From Staphylococcus felis (GTDB taxonomy: Bacteria; Bacillota; Bacilli; Staphylococcales; Staphylococcaceae), in assembly GCF_003012915.1 (NCBI RefSeq), contig NZ_CP027770.1, forward strand, positions 1,922,001-1,986,000: a stretch of 64,000 bases of DNA, in the 5' to 3' direction. Each line of letters begins with the position of its first letter. Positions within the stretch are counted from its first letter, which is position 1. The notes under the pieces were generated by a model that ran no database searches, had not been told where the DNA came from, and was given only the letters and a program-made list of their open reading frames with translations. A program made the translations under genes and the position numbers. Shown in pieces: positions 1 through 10,425 of the stretch.

Positions 1-852
1 CTGACTAATATCTAAAGAATCTTGAATGACAGGTGATTGACGAATTTGATTAATGCATTCATCAAATTGTGCTTCAGAGGCATGTGGATGTAACTTTTCA
101 ATTTTGTCCGCAAAACTTGGTATTCTTTTCATTTCTAACAATACAGGAAGTGTCATATGCCCATTACGCAAGTCACTTCCGACAGGCTTACCTAATTTCT
201 TTTCAGTGCTTGTAAAATCTAAAACATCATCAACAATTTGAAAACTCATTCCAATATTATGACCAATCATTTTCATTTTTTGAATAGTTTTTTCATCAGC
301 GTTTGATGTCATTGCACCTACTTGGGTAGCAAGTTGAATTAACAGAGCGGTTTTACGATTAATTCTTCTTAAATAGTTAGTAATGGATTGCTTTGTTCTA
401 AATTGATCTTGAAATTGAAAAAGTTCTCCTCGACATACTTCTAATATAGCTGAAGACAAAACTTGATGAATCCGATAGTCTTTAATATTTGAAAGGTGTT
501 CAACAGCTTTTGCAAGCAAGAAGTTACCAGTTAAAATTGCAGTGGGTTTATCCCATTTTTTCTCAATAGTTGGATTACCACGTCGTTTATCACTATAGTC
601 AATGACATCATCATGAACAAGTGTGGCCATATGAATAAGTTCTAATGCAGCAGCAACATCATATGCAGCAATATTCCCTTTGTCTTGACCAATGTGACTA
701 CTTAAAATAACAAATAACGGTCTGACACGTTTTCCACCAGAAGATAGAAGGTGATGGGAAGCTATCTCAAGTGTGGGATCATTACTCTGAATCAACTGTT
801 TTAAGATATTTTCAATTTTTTTAATTTCTTGATTCACGTTTATTTTCGACAT
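1..852 (-). CDS. hepT: Heptaprenyl diphosphate synthase subunit II (partial, 3' end outside window)
   Basis: Catalytic subunit of the two-component heptaprenyl diphosphate synthase, which makes the C35 side chain of menaquinone-7 from FPP and IPP. I translated 284 codons from the ATG at 852 to the window edge with no stop, so the C-terminus is missing; the family is about 320 residues. The first aspartate-rich motif HDDVID is near residue 80 and the second VDDVLD near residue 208, with the SSGGKRVRP substrate motif near residue 37. It lies directly downstream of menG and hepS, the usual menaquinone cluster order, and is probably cotranscribed with them. Identification is firm. Confidence 0.95.
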   Translation of the reverse strand, partial: MSKINVNQEIKKIENILKQLIQSNDPTLEIASHHLLSSGGKRVRPLFVILSSHIGQDKGNIAAYDVAAALELIHMATLVHDDVIDYSDKRRGNPTIEKKWDKPTAILTGNFLLAKAVEHLSNIKDYRIHQVLSSAILEVCRGELFQFQDQFRTKQSITNYLRRINRKTALLIQLATQVGAMTSNADEKTIQKMKMIGHNIGMSFQIVDDVLDFTSTEKKLGKPVGSDLRNGHMTLPVLLEMKRIPSFADKIEKLHPHASEAQFDECINQIRQSPVIQDSLDISQ

Positions 853-871
853 GGAATTCTCACCTTTGTTA

Positions 872-1582
872 TTAAATCGATTTAGGTTTATAAGCTAAGT
901 GCATCGCTGCAACACCACCTGTAAAACTACGTATTTTGACATTTTGAAAGTTTTCTGATTCAAATATACGCTTTAATGTTTTTCGATCTGGAAAATCAAA
1001 AGCTGATTGTTGTAACCATTCGTATTCTTCTTTAGACTTTGCAAAAAACTTTCCAAAAAGTGGCATAACAAATTTGAAGTACACTTTATAGATTTGTTTG
1101 AAAATAGGAAATGTAGGCTGACTTGTTTCAAGACATACAACCATTCCACCAGGTTTTAATACACGGAACATTTCAGAAAGTGCTTTTGAATAATCTGGAA
1201 TATTGCGCAAACCGAAACCAATAGTGACATAGTCAAAAGTGTTGTCTTTAAAGGGTAAGTCCATCGCGTCTCCTTGCACAAGACGAATATTGCTTATGTT
1301 TTCAGTTTTTTCTTCTGCAACTTTTAACATATTTTCACTAAAATCGACACCTGTGACTTCACCAGTATGACCGACAGCTTTACTCAAAGCAATAGTCCAA
1401 TCACCCGTACCGCAACAAACGTCTAAAGCAATAGATCCAGGTTTAACGTCCATGGATTTCATGACCTTTTTACGCCATACTTTGTGTTGTTCGAAGCTAA
1501 TAATGTTATTAAGACTATCGTATTTATTAGAGATATTTTGAAATACCTTATATACTTGCTCTTTATTTGCTTTATTTGTCAT
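872..1582 (-). CDS. menG: Demethylmenaquinone methyltransferase
   Basis: SAM-dependent C-methyltransferase (MenG/UbiE family) that converts demethylmenaquinone to menaquinone, the staphylococcal respiratory quinone. The 236-residue product has the SAM-binding loop [10 protein letters not shown] at about residues 53-62, an acidic [10 protein letters not shown] segment after it, and the family motif [10 protein letters not shown] further on. Its ATG overlaps the hepS stop as TAATG, which suggests translational coupling, and hepT follows 20 bases downstream. Length and context agree with the family. Confidence 0.95.
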   Translation of the reverse strand: MTNKANKEQVYKVFQNISNKYDSLNNIISFEQHKVWRKKVMKSMDVKPGSIALDVCCGTGDWTIALSKAVGHTGEVTGVDFSENMLKVAEEKTENISNIRLVQGDAMDLPFKDNTFDYVTIGFGLRNIPDYSKALSEMFRVLKPGGMVVCLETSQPTFPIFKQIYKVYFKFVMPLFGKFFAKSKEEYEWLQQSAFDFPDRKTLKRIFESENFQNVKIRSFTGGVAAMHLAYKPKSI

Positions 1583-2163
1583 TATATTTTCGTCTCCATT
1601 AAAAATTGTTTGTTTTGTAAAATATCAATAATTGCCCTAATTTCGTCTTCCGTATGATGAACTAAATATGTAAGGTGCTCCACTTTGAGTTGATTCATGA
1701 TTTGTTCGTATATATGTGATACATCTTGATTTAGGTTAAATATATCATTAAGTGTGCCAATAACCATTGTTTCTATTTTGAAAATCGTGTGATAAAGTTC
1801 ATAATCTGATAAATCATTTTTTGAATGTTGAATATGAGACTTTAATTCATTAATTTTAATAATAGTTTGACTCATACGCATATGAAATGTGATATCTTCA
1901 AGTTCTGATAATAATTGATAATAATGCGCGCTTAATAAATCACCAATTAATATAGCATCACGGTCATAGTTGTAGTAACTAATGCGATCTAAATGTTTCA
2001 TAGCTGTATCAATCGACAAGCAAGCAGTTTTTGCTGTTTCGGGAATGTTCAACTTATCTAAAATAAGACTAAACTCATAATTGATTATTAAATTATTAGG
2101 TTGTGGAAGTTGCGCTAAAATGATATTGATTTGATTTTCAAGCGTTTTAAAAGAACTATTCAT
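1582..2163 (-). CDS. hepS: Heptaprenyl diphosphate synthase subunit I
   Basis: Non-catalytic small subunit (HEPPP_synt_1 family) needed with HepT for C35 prenyl chain formation. The 193-residue protein is largely helical and lacks the DDxxD motifs, as expected. I recognise it by the [20 protein letters not shown] stretch, the length, and its position first in a hepS-menG-hepT cluster. Such subunits diverge quickly, so family membership rests on context as much as sequence. The stop codon overlaps the menG start by one base. Confidence 0.88.
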   Translation of the reverse strand: MNSSFKTLENQINIILAQLPQPNNLIINYEFSLILDKLNIPETAKTACLSIDTAMKHLDRISYYNYDRDAILIGDLLSAHYYQLLSELEDITFHMRMSQTIIKINELKSHIQHSKNDLSDYELYHTIFKIETMVIGTLNDIFNLNQDVSHIYEQIMNQLKVEHLTYLVHHTEDEIRAIIDILQNKQFLMETKI

Positions 2164-2333
2164 ATGCTACACCTCAAATTTTAATCACTCTCTATATTAA
2201 CATTATCATGTAAAAATTGAAATCTGAATTATTTAAGATGTGTGTAAAGTTGATTGGGTATCAGATGGTATGTGTTTATCGTTAAATTGCTTATATGGCG
2301 TAATATATTGGTTTAGTTTGTTTCTAAAAAAGA

Positions 2334-2357
2334 AAAAAGCCCTAAATAGGGCTTTTT
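2334..2357 (-). terminator. Terminator downstream of hup
   Basis: A compact hairpin with stem AGCCCT/AGGGCT flanked by A and T runs lies ten bases beyond the hup stop. Read on the minus strand the stem is followed by a T-rich tract, so it fits a Rho-independent terminator. It separates hup from hepS, which starts about 170 bases further on. Confidence 0.85.
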
Positions 2358-2367
2358 AATAAGACAA

Positions 2368-2640
2368 TTACTTAACCGCGTCTTTTAATGCTTTACCTGC
2401 TTTGAATGCAGGGACTTTACTTGCTGGAATGTCGATTTCTTTTCCAGTTTGAGGGTTACGTCCTTTACGTGCAGCACGTTCACGTACCTCGAAGTTACCA
2501 AAGCCGATTAATTGTACTTTTTCACCTTTAGCTAATGATTTTTGAATTGATTCAAAAACAGCATCAACAGCTTGTCCAGCTTCTTTTTTAGTTAAATCAG
2601 CTTGTTCAGCTACTGCGTTGATTAAGTCAGTTTTGTTCAT
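2368..2640 (-). CDS. hup: DNA-binding protein HU
   Basis: Histone-like nucleoid protein of 90 residues, the standard HU length. The N-terminal helices begin [12 protein letters not shown], and the beta-arm region carries the [20 protein letters not shown] segment at about residues 46-65 that grips DNA. A strong Shine-Dalgarno (GAGGAGGTGA) precedes the ATG. It is monocistronic: a terminator follows, and there is a 170-base gap to gpsA upstream. Expected to be abundant and essential. Confidence 0.97.
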   Translation of the reverse strand: MNKTDLINAVAEQADLTKKEAGQAVDAVFESIQKSLAKGEKVQLIGFGNFEVRERAARKGRNPQTGKEIDIPASKVPAFKAGKALKDAVK

Positions 2641-2812
2641 TTCAATTCACCTCCTCAAAGGTTATGTATAATGATATGCATTTATCATTATGGTATGACT
2701 TTAACACATGGTTATCATATACTGCAACGATTTATATATTAAAAACGTTGATTTATTGGGATTTTTATAAAAAAATCAGTTTTATTCTAGAAAATCCTTT
2801 AAATTGATACCT

Positions 2813-3811
2813 TTATTCAGATTTTTTAGTGCGTCCCATTAAGCATTTTACTTCTTCGGCTACAGGTTTATTTTCAAATAATACACGATAAAGTGCTTCT
2901 GTAATAGGCATTTCCACATTTACTTTTTTTGATAAATTATATACTGATTGGGTTGTGTTTACACCTTCAGCTACCATATTCATTTCATCTAAAATATCTT
3001 GTAATGTTTTCCCTTTCCCTAATTGATAGCCTAATGTAAAGTTACGAGAATGCGTCGAGGTACAAGTTACGATAAGGTCCCCAATTCCACCTAATCCTTG
3101 GAATGTAAGCGGATCAGCACCGAGTTTGACACCTAATCTCGTTATTTCGGCTAAACCACGTGTGATAAGTGCTGCTTTTGCATTATCGCCATATCCAAGG
3201 CCTACTAATACGCCACTTGCAATAGCGATAATATTTTTTAGTGCGCCACCTAATTCGACGCCGACTAAATCATCATTTGTGTATACACGTAAGTAGTCGG
3301 TCATAAATAAATCTTGTATAAGTTGACGCAGTTCCTTATTACTTGATGAAGCAGCTACAGTCGTTGGTTGTTTTAAAACAACTTCTTCTGCATGACTAGG
3401 TCCTGATAAAACGCCAATACCGGCATTATTATTAGGGCTAATACATTCAGCTAAAATTTCGGATACACGTTTGAAGGTTTCGTTTTCGATACCTTTTGCA
3501 ACATGTATAAAGTATTTTTGAGTTGTTAATAGTGAATCAATTTGCTGTGTGACTTCGCGTATAGCTTTAGTTGGTAGAGCTATAAGATAAATATCAGAAT
3601 GTTGAACAGCTGTTTCAAGTTGATTTGTTGCAGCAATTTTTGTGTTTAGTGTAACATCAGGTAAATACGAATGATTCGTGTGCTTTTCATTAATTTCATT
3701 GACTGTATTTAATGTTTTACCCCACATTAAAGTATTGTGGCCATTGTCAGCTAAAACATTTGCTAACGCTGTGCCAAAACTCCCAGTTCCAAATACAGTT
3801 ACGTTAGTCAT
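2813..3811 (-). CDS. gpsA: NAD(P)-dependent glycerol-3-phosphate dehydrogenase
   Basis: Reduces dihydroxyacetone phosphate to sn-glycerol-3-phosphate for phospholipid and teichoic acid synthesis. The 332-residue product opens with the Rossmann loop FGTGSFGTA (residues 7-15). The conserved [17 protein letters not shown] segment, containing the catalytic lysine, is near residues 186-202, and GLGGIGDL occurs near residue 240. It lies 17 bases downstream of der, as in other staphylococci, so the two may share a transcript. Confidence 0.96.
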   Translation of the reverse strand: MTNVTVFGTGSFGTALANVLADNGHNTLMWGKTLNTVNEINEKHTNHSYLPDVTLNTKIAATNQLETAVQHSDIYLIALPTKAIREVTQQIDSLLTTQKYFIHVAKGIENETFKRVSEILAECISPNNNAGIGVLSGPSHAEEVVLKQPTTVAASSSNKELRQLIQDLFMTDYLRVYTNDDLVGVELGGALKNIIAIASGVLVGLGYGDNAKAALITRGLAEITRLGVKLGADPLTFQGLGGIGDLIVTCTSTHSRNFTLGYQLGKGKTLQDILDEMNMVAEGVNTTQSVYNLSKKVNVEMPITEALYRVLFENKPVAEEVKCLMGRTKKSE

Positions 3812-3828
3812 AACTACCCCTCCATATG

Positions 3829-5139
3829 TTAATTACGTTTACGAGCAATAATGTGAATAGGCGTACCTTCAAAACCAAATGCATTTCGAATTTGATTTTC
3901 AATATAACGTTTATAAGAAAAGTGTAACAATTCTACTTCATTGACAAAGACCACAAATGTCGGTGGTTCAATTGCCACTTGTGTAGCATAATATACTTTG
4001 AGTCTACGTCCTTTATCTGTTGGTGTTGGATTCATAGCAATAGCATCGGTGATGACTTCGTTAAGGGTTGAACTTTGAACGCGCTTTTTATGATTTTCAC
4101 TCGCCTCATTAATATAAGGGAATAATGTTTTTAAACGTGTTCTTTCTTTAGCAGAAACAAACGCAATTTGAGCGTAATCTAAGAATTGAAAATTTTGACG
4201 AACATCATCGATAAATTTCTTCATCGTATGACTATCCTTATCTATTGTATCCCATTTATTGACTACTATAACGATAGCTTTACCTTCTTCGTGAGCATAA
4301 CCTGCGACGCGTTTGTCTTGTTCGATAATACCTTCTTCTGCATCCAATACAATTAATACAACATTAGAACGTTCAATTGCTTTTAATGCGCGTAAAACTG
4401 AATATTTTTCAGTTGATTCATAGACTTTTCCTTTTTTACGCATACCAGCTGTATCGATTAATACATAATCTTGTCCATCATACGAATATTCGGTATCAAT
4501 TGCATCGCGAGTTGTCCCTGCAATATTTGAAACAATAACACGTTCTTCGCCTAGGATTGCATTAATTAAGCTTGATTTTCCAACATTCGGGCGTCCTATA
4601 AGTGATAAGCGTATTGTATCATCGTCATAAGGATCAGGCTCATCTACCTTGAAGTGTTTGGCAACTTCTTCTAATAAATCACCTAACCCAAGGCCATGTG
4701 AACCTGATAGTGGAAATGGTTCACCAAAGCCCAAAGCATAAAAGTCATAAATATCATTTCTCATATCAGGGTTATCAACTTTATTAACAGCCAAGACGAC
4801 TGGTTTATTAGATTTATACAGTAATTGTGCGACTAATTCATCATTTTGAGTAATGCCTTCTCGAACATTTACCATAAAAATGATGACATCCGCTTCATCG
4901 ATTGCAATTTCAGCTTGGGCACGAATTTGCGTTTGGAATGGCGCATCTCCAATTTCGATGCCTCCAGTATCAATTATATTAAATTCATGTGTCAACCACT
5001 CGCCACTCGAATAAATTCGATCTCTCGTTATTCCAGGCGTATCTTCAACTATCGATACACGTTCACCGACGATACGATTAAAAATTGTAGACTTTCCTAC
5101 GTTCGGACGGCCTACAATTGCAACTACAGGTTTCGTCAT
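3829..5139 (-). CDS. der: Ribosome biogenesis GTPase Der (EngA)
   Basis: Tandem-domain GTPase required for maturation of the 50S ribosomal subunit. Both G domains are visible: GRPNVGKST at residues 10-18 with DTPG after it, and [10 protein letters not shown] near residue 182 with [10 protein letters not shown]. Two NKxD motifs (NKVD, NKWD) are also present. The C-terminal KH-like domain ends in a basic tail, ARKRN. At 436 residues it matches the family. gpsA follows closely. Confidence 0.97.
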   Translation of the reverse strand: MTKPVVAIVGRPNVGKSTIFNRIVGERVSIVEDTPGITRDRIYSSGEWLTHEFNIIDTGGIEIGDAPFQTQIRAQAEIAIDEADVIIFMVNVREGITQNDELVAQLLYKSNKPVVLAVNKVDNPDMRNDIYDFYALGFGEPFPLSGSHGLGLGDLLEEVAKHFKVDEPDPYDDDTIRLSLIGRPNVGKSSLINAILGEERVIVSNIAGTTRDAIDTEYSYDGQDYVLIDTAGMRKKGKVYESTEKYSVLRALKAIERSNVVLIVLDAEEGIIEQDKRVAGYAHEEGKAIVIVVNKWDTIDKDSHTMKKFIDDVRQNFQFLDYAQIAFVSAKERTRLKTLFPYINEASENHKKRVQSSTLNEVITDAIAMNPTPTDKGRRLKVYYATQVAIEPPTFVVFVNEVELLHFSYKRYIENQIRNAFGFEGTPIHIIARKRN

Positions 5140-5469
5140 AAAAGTTCTTCCTCTCTATCAATATCATTCTCGCTCTAGCGCATCATCTGAACGCATAGAA
5201 GCACTGATTCATTTAAATTTAATTTCATTATATCATGAGCTAGTTTATAATTAAAAAGAATGTCAAGAATATCCATTATCTTCCAAATCATCTCAACTCT
5301 TTGATTGCGACAATTCATTATATGCTTTATATCATAGACTGTAAAGTTTGTATGGGTTATGAGCTCTGAAGGGCATACTAAAAGGCTTGAAATTTGAAAG
5401 GATTATCCAAAATTTCAAGCCTGTGCGAATACGTATTTACTTTTTATAGTTATTGACGAATCAATTTGT
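5140..5469. other. Intergenic region between rpsA and der
   Basis: This 330-base stretch must hold the promoter for der on the minus strand. It contains a TTGACA-like box and a TATAAT-like box (around 5225-5265), but their spacing is not canonical, so I do not name a promoter. The rpsA terminator hairpin lies at its left side. I see no open frame with a ribosome binding site here. Confidence 0.5.
5383..5422 (-). terminator. Probable terminator downstream of rpsA
   Basis: Inverted repeat AGGCTTGAAATTT/AAATTTCAAGCCT (13-bp arms, about 14-base loop) lies 48 bases past the rpsA stop. On the minus strand it is followed by TTTTAG, a short U tract. A 13-bp perfect stem at a gene end supports a terminator; the short tract lowers certainty. 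Confidence 0.65.
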
Positions 5470-6651
5470 TTAAAAGTTCAAGTTTTTGAATTTATCTCCA
5501 AAGACATCACCAAGTGTTGGATTGTTGTCTTCCTCATTTGAAGGATTAGTATATTTTTGAGTTGTTTCTTCGTTAGCTTCGTTTGTTTCTTCTTTAGGTA
5601 ACGCCGCTTTAATTGATAAAGAAATTCGTTCTGCTTCACTATCAATTGATAAGATTTTAACTTGAACAGTTTGGCCTACTTCTAGTTTTTCGCTAGGCGT
5701 TCCAATATGTTCATGGCTAATTTCAGAAATATGAACTAAACCTTGCAAGCCAGCCCCAATTTCAACGAAAGCACCAAAGTTAGTTAGACGCATCACTTTT
5801 CCTTCGACAATGTCGCCGTCGTTAAAGTTTTCTTTAATTGTTTCAAATGGGCTTGGTAAAGTATCCTTAATTGATAAAGATACTCGTTCAGAATCCTGTT
5901 CAACAGAACGTACTTTAACTTGAACAGTATCGCCAATACTAACTACTTCTTCTGGAGATTTTACGTGTTCGTGTGACAGTTCTGAAACGTGTACCAAACC
6001 ATCAACACCACCAAGATCGATAAAAGCACCAAAATTTGTTAAACGTGCTACTTTACCTTCGATAACATCTCCAGCTTTAATAGAGCGCAACAACGCTTCT
6101 TTTTTCTTCGCATTTTCAGCAGCTTCTACAGCCTTTCTGCTCAGAATGACGCGGTTGTTTTCAGGGTCAAGCTCTTCCACTTTTAACTCAAGTGTTTTGC
6201 CTTCATAATCAGAAAAGTCCTCGATATAATCAGTTGAAATGAGTGATGCTGGAATAAATCCTCTTTGTCCAACGTCTACTACTAATCCACCTTTTACGAC
6301 TTCAGTTACTTTAGCTTCAATTGTTTCATCATTGTCTAGTTTTTGTTGTAAATATTCGTATGATTTTTCTTCTTCTAATTGGCGTTTTGAAAGAATATAA
6401 CTACCTGTTTCATTCTCTTCATCAACTTCAATCTTAGTCACATACGCCCCGATTTCATCGCCAACTTTAACTACTTCATTAACATCTTCAATGTGATGTG
6501 TTGAGAGTTGGCTTATAGGGATAATACCATTGTATTTCCCACCATTCACATGAACAACAACATGTTTTTCTTCAATTTGTTGAACTTCACCAGTTATTTT
6601 GTCGCCTTCTTTAATGTCGTTAATCATTGATTCATTGAATTCTTCAGTCAT
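5470..6651 (-). CDS. rpsA: 30S ribosomal protein S1 homolog
   Basis: Four-S1-domain RNA-binding protein of the short Gram-positive RpsA type. S1 repeats run roughly at residues 15-84, 103-168, 189-257 and 275-343. The last two share the signature RLTNFGAF followed by GLVH and SHEH. The C-terminal tail is acidic and ends GDKFKNLNF. Two ATG codons are adjacent; I chose the second (393 residues) because its spacing to AAGGAGG is better and it gives MTEEFNESM. It sits 87 bases downstream of cmk, the common cmk-rpsA pairing in Firmicutes. Confidence 0.94.
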   Translation of the reverse strand: MTEEFNESMINDIKEGDKITGEVQQIEEKHVVVHVNGGKYNGIIPISQLSTHHIEDVNEVVKVGDEIGAYVTKIEVDEENETGSYILSKRQLEEEKSYEYLQQKLDNDETIEAKVTEVVKGGLVVDVGQRGFIPASLISTDYIEDFSDYEGKTLELKVEELDPENNRVILSRKAVEAAENAKKKEALLRSIKAGDVIEGKVARLTNFGAFIDLGGVDGLVHVSELSHEHVKSPEEVVSIGDTVQVKVRSVEQDSERVSLSIKDTLPSPFETIKENFNDGDIVEGKVMRLTNFGAFVEIGAGLQGLVHISEISHEHIGTPSEKLEVGQTVQVKILSIDSEAERISLSIKAALPKEETNEANEETTQKYTNPSNEEDNNPTLGDVFGDKFKNLNF

Positions 6652-6738
6652 CATGAATGCCTCCTTATACTACTACATAATAATAACATCTTATAAACGC
6701 GTTGAATTGTCAAGAAATTTAGACTAGTTAGAATAAAT

Positions 6739-7404
<666 letters not shown>

Positions 7405-7422
7405 TTACCTTCCTTATTGTTG

Positions 7423-7459
7423 TTTGTTTATTATTATCTTATCATAATAAGTAAACAAA
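7423..7459. promoter_or_regulatory. Inverted repeat between cmk and ansA
   Basis: Arms TTTGTTTA and TAAACAAA enclose an AT-rich spacer in the short divergent region between the cmk and ansA starts. It could be an operator shared by both promoters, or chance symmetry in AT-rich DNA. I know no regulator that I can assign to it. Confidence 0.35.
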
Positions 7460-7477
7460 TATCGAGGAGGAGATAGA

Positions 7478-8446
7478 GTGAAAAAGTTATTAGTGATACA
7501 TACGGGAGGAACGATAAGTATGTCTGAAGATGAGTCTAATACTGTTAGTACTAATTCCACTAACCCTATTGCGACACACCAAGATATTATTAAGAAGTAT
7601 GCTTTGATTGATGAGGTAATGCCATTTAATGTTCCCTCCCCGCATATCACCATCAATCATGTTAAAACATTAAAGTCAGTAATTGAAAATCAGCAAAACT
7701 CAAAGCATTATGATGGATTTATTATCACTCATGGTACTGATACATTAGAAGAAACAGCATTTTTACTTGATTTAACACTTTCAACGACTAAACCAGTCAT
7801 TTTAACAGGTGCAATGCGTTCTTCAAATGAAATCGGATCAGATGGCCTTTATAATTTTATATCTGCAATTCGTGTCGCGATAACTGACGAAGCTAATCAT
7901 AAAGGTGTTATGGTTGTTTTTAATGATGAAATTCATACAGCAAGAAATGTGACTAAAACACATACTTCAAATACAAATACATTCCAAAGTCCTAATCATG
8001 GGCCATTGGGTATCATTACAAAATTTGGGATTCAATTTCATCACCAACCTAACCCTCATCGACATCTTCAAAATATCAACCCAGAGTTAAATATAGCGCT
8101 AGTTAAAGCGCATATGGGTATGGAAAGTGAAATACTCGAATATTACGCCGAAAAAGAAATTGATGGCTTAATAGTTGAAGCATTAGGACAAGGCAATATC
8201 CCTCCTGCTGCACTCAAAGGATTGAATGCATGTCTCAAGAAAAAAATACCGATTGTAGTGGTATCTCGTTCGTTTAATGGCATAGTTAGTCCTGTTTATG
8301 CATATGATGGTGGCGGAAATGATTTATACCAAAAAGGTGTTATTTTTTCGAATGGGTTAAATGGGCCTAAAGCGAGATTAAAATTACTTGTTGCATTAAG
8401 TAACCAATTTCATAAAGAGGATTTGGCGCGTTATTTTTATGAATAA
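7478..8446 (+). CDS. ansA: L-asparaginase
   Basis: Type I (cytoplasmic-like) asparaginase hydrolysing L-asparagine to aspartate and ammonia. The 322-residue product has both active-site threonine motifs: TGGT at residues 9-12 and HGTDT at 85-89. There is no signal peptide, so it should act in the cytoplasm. The start is GTG at 7478, preceded by a strong GAGGAGGAG site. It is transcribed alone, divergent from cmk and convergent with ypdA. A MITE lies 124 bases past its stop and carries a terminator-like hairpin. Confidence 0.94.
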   Translation: MKKLLVIHTGGTISMSEDESNTVSTNSTNPIATHQDIIKKYALIDEVMPFNVPSPHITINHVKTLKSVIENQQNSKHYDGFIITHGTDTLEETAFLLDLTLSTTKPVILTGAMRSSNEIGSDGLYNFISAIRVAITDEANHKGVMVVFNDEIHTARNVTKTHTSNTNTFQSPNHGPLGIITKFGIQFHHQPNPHRHLQNINPELNIALVKAHMGMESEILEYYAEKEIDGLIVEALGQGNIPPAALKGLNACLKKKIPIVVVSRSFNGIVSPVYAYDGGGNDLYQKGVIFSNGLNGPKARLKLLVALSNQFHKEDLARYFYE

Positions 8447-8570
8447 GTATGCATGAGGGAAGGTCTTAAAATTATTGGCAAGCGTATTACGTATAAATGT
8501 ATTACATATTCAGAAAATTTTTGTGAAATTGATATAAAAAAGATTGAAATAAAGCATACTTTTAATAAGT

Positions 8571-8869
8571 GGCTCTCGGTCAAATTGGACTGGTCGCATT
8601 AAATTAAGGCGTTATGCAATAATGGATTGCTTAACGCCTTTTTCGTTGTGTGATTATAAAGTCTTGAACATTAATGCCTCTTTTAATACAACATAAATCA
8701 GTAAAATTGAGTTGGCAAAACATACTTTATAACTTAGGGGTGTGAATAAATATAGCACATTTGATTGATTCCTAAGCCGAGACTTCTGAGGCGCCTAGAA
8801 AAACGAGGCTTTATGGAACAATCAAATAAATGAAATTATTTATACACCAGTCCGATTTACTATAGAGCC
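8571..8869 (+). mobile_element. MITE-like element, copy A (299 bp, internally deleted)
   Basis: Non-coding element whose left end GGCTCTCGGTC and right end (reverse strand) GGCTCTATAGTAAATC form imperfect inverted repeats of about 24 bp that share GGACTGGT. It is nearly identical over its length to the copies at 29861 and 54016, but lacks 68 internal bases. It carries no open frame of note. Termini starting GG(C/T)TCT with an 8-bp duplication resemble the ISL3 insertion-sequence family, so a non-autonomous ISL3-type derivative is my inference. It sits between the convergent genes ansA and ypdA. Confidence 0.87.
8606..8640 (+). terminator. Hairpin terminator inside MITE copy A
   Basis: Perfect 15-bp stem AAGGCGTTATGCAAT... 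pairing with ...ATTGCTTAACGCCTT over a 5-base loop, followed by TTTTT. This is the only clear terminator structure downstream of ansA, so the element may supply transcription termination for that gene. The other two MITE copies have one mutated arm. Confidence 0.7.
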
Positions 8870-8924
8870 TAATAAGTTAACTTTATTTCAATCAATTAGA
8901 GTTGAATCATCGACTAATGAGTCA

Positions 8925-9911
8925 CTATGATTCTAGAGGGCTTTGCTTTTTAGATATGATATCTTGGGCAATGTGAATACCATGAAATTTTCCATTTTCA
9001 ATAAAAATGGTATTCGCATCGTTACCTGCTGCGATTACACCTGCAATATAGCAGTTTTCTATATTAGTTTCAAAAGTTTCATTGTTATAAACAGGAGCAG
9101 TGCCAAATTCATTCGTATGAATATCGATACCAATGGTTTTGAGAAATTCATAGTCAGGATGGTAACCTATCATCGCAAAGACATAATCATTAGCAATCGT
9201 TTTCTCTTTGCCGTTTGTTTCAAAAGTGACACTATCTTCTGTAATTTGCGTCACTAAGCTATTAAAATGCATTTTGACGTTTCCTCGTCTTATTAAGGAA
9301 TCAAAGTTAGGTAAAATCCAGGGCTTAACTGATGGAGAATATGTGTCACCACGATATATCACAGTCACTCGAGCACCTGCTTTCTCTAGCTCTATTGCAG
9401 CATCTACTGCAGAGTTTTTCCCACCAATAATTACAACATCTTGATCAAAATATGGGTGTGCCTCTTTAAAGTAATGCATAACTTTAGGAAGTGTCGCGCC
9501 TTCTATATCTAGCGAATTATGCTGTCCGTAATACCCAGTCGCAACAGTCAAAAAGCGACATTGATAGACATCTTTTGTTGTTGTAATAGTAAAATGATCA
9601 TCAATTTTTCTAACGGTTAATACCTCTTCATATGCATTTACTTTTAGCTGATGATGTTTAACAACTTCGCGATAATACACAAGCGCTTGATTTCGTTTTG
9701 GTTTGAGTTCTTCTACTATAAACGGTACGTCACCGATACCTAACTTATCACTTGATGAGAAAAACGTTTGGTGAGTAGGGTAATTGTAAATGGCGTTTAC
9801 AATGTTCCCTTTCTCGATTATGAGTGTTTCAATCCCCTTTTTCTTTTGTTCAATCGCAGCGCTTAAGCCACATGGGCCAGCGCCAATAATAATACTTTCA
9901 ACAGTTTTCAT
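8925..9911 (-). CDS. ypdA: Bacillithiol disulfide reductase (YpdA/Bdr)
   Basis: FAD/NADPH-dependent thioredoxin-reductase-like enzyme that reduces oxidised bacillithiol in low-GC Gram-positives. The 328-residue product has the FAD loop IIGAGPCGLSAA near residues 8-19, the NADPH loop IIGGKNSAVDAA near residues 161-172, and the C-terminal motif YIAGVIAAG. It lacks the CxxC of true thioredoxin reductase, as YpdA does. brxB, encoding a bacilliredoxin of the same pathway, lies at 34.7 kb. It is monocistronic, with a MITE beyond its 3' end. Confidence 0.93.
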   Translation of the reverse strand: MKTVESIIIGAGPCGLSAAIEQKKKGIETLIIEKGNIVNAIYNYPTHQTFFSSSDKLGIGDVPFIVEELKPKRNQALVYYREVVKHHQLKVNAYEEVLTVRKIDDHFTITTTKDVYQCRFLTVATGYYGQHNSLDIEGATLPKVMHYFKEAHPYFDQDVVIIGGKNSAVDAAIELEKAGARVTVIYRGDTYSPSVKPWILPNFDSLIRRGNVKMHFNSLVTQITEDSVTFETNGKEKTIANDYVFAMIGYHPDYEFLKTIGIDIHTNEFGTAPVYNNETFETNIENCYIAGVIAAGNDANTIFIENGKFHGIHIAQDIISKKQSPLES

Positions 9912-10283
9912 AACGTATACTGTTACTAAGATAAGGTTTTTAGGACTTTATTATTACATGTGAGATTTTTAATAAGTGATTGAGGGTTGTTTTATAAATA
10001 TTCTACATGTCCTAAAATACAAAGTATCTACCTTTGTGCTACATTAGTTAACAGTTTTGCCTCCTAATTTTTCATACTAGCACTGTATATCATAAGACAT
10101 CTTGTCTTTTCATCTGTGAATATTATAACAACTTTTGTTAAGGAACTAAATGAAAAAATTTTTATCTGTAGTGAATTGAGGTGTTCAAATACATCGTAGT
10201 ATTATAGCTATGGTTTTGTAGATGGCATCTTCTTATGCTAGCACAAGAAAAATAAGCTGGGACCTCGATCCCAAAATAAACAG

Positions 10284-10319
10284 CGCTAAGATGATTTTTA
10301 ATCAAAAAGCGTCTTAGCG
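10284..10319. terminator. Hairpin in composite repeat copy 1
   Basis: Arms CGCTAAGATGATT and the matching GCGTCTTAGCG region fold into a stem next to the mini-hairpin TGGGACCTCGATCCCA (10258-10273). The region after the stem is T-rich on the minus strand. It may terminate ebpS transcripts that pass the first hairpin. Confidence 0.5.
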
Positions 10320-10425
10320 TATAACTGGACAGCCTCAGGAGTCTCGTCATCAATACTTCATTTATGGATGTCATCTTTCATTATTATATTTTAAAAAAGA
10401 CACTTTCGTACCATCTAATTAAAGG

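Larger units (their letters stand above)
8563..8877. repeat. 8-bp target duplication flanking MITE copy A
   Basis: TAATAAGT occurs at 8563-8570 immediately before the element and again at 8870-8877 immediately after it. A perfect 8-bp direct repeat bordering inverted termini is the footprint of transposition. Confidence 0.88.

Noticed and set aside
4846..5178. 110-codon frame on the plus strand across the start of der
   Set aside because: It lies antisense to the conserved GTPase Der, has no ribosome binding site, and its composition is that of a reverse-frame shadow.
7414..7656. 80-codon minus-strand frame over the ansA start
   Set aside because: Antisense to the well-supported ansA gene and overlapping the cmk promoter region.
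8943..9444. Two plus-strand frames antisense to ypdA
   Set aside because: Shadows of the YpdA coding sequence; they lack start signals.
10162..10374. 70-codon frame on the minus strand between ebpS and ypdA
   Set aside because: It runs through a repeat and its hairpin, with no credible start site and no recognisable protein features.
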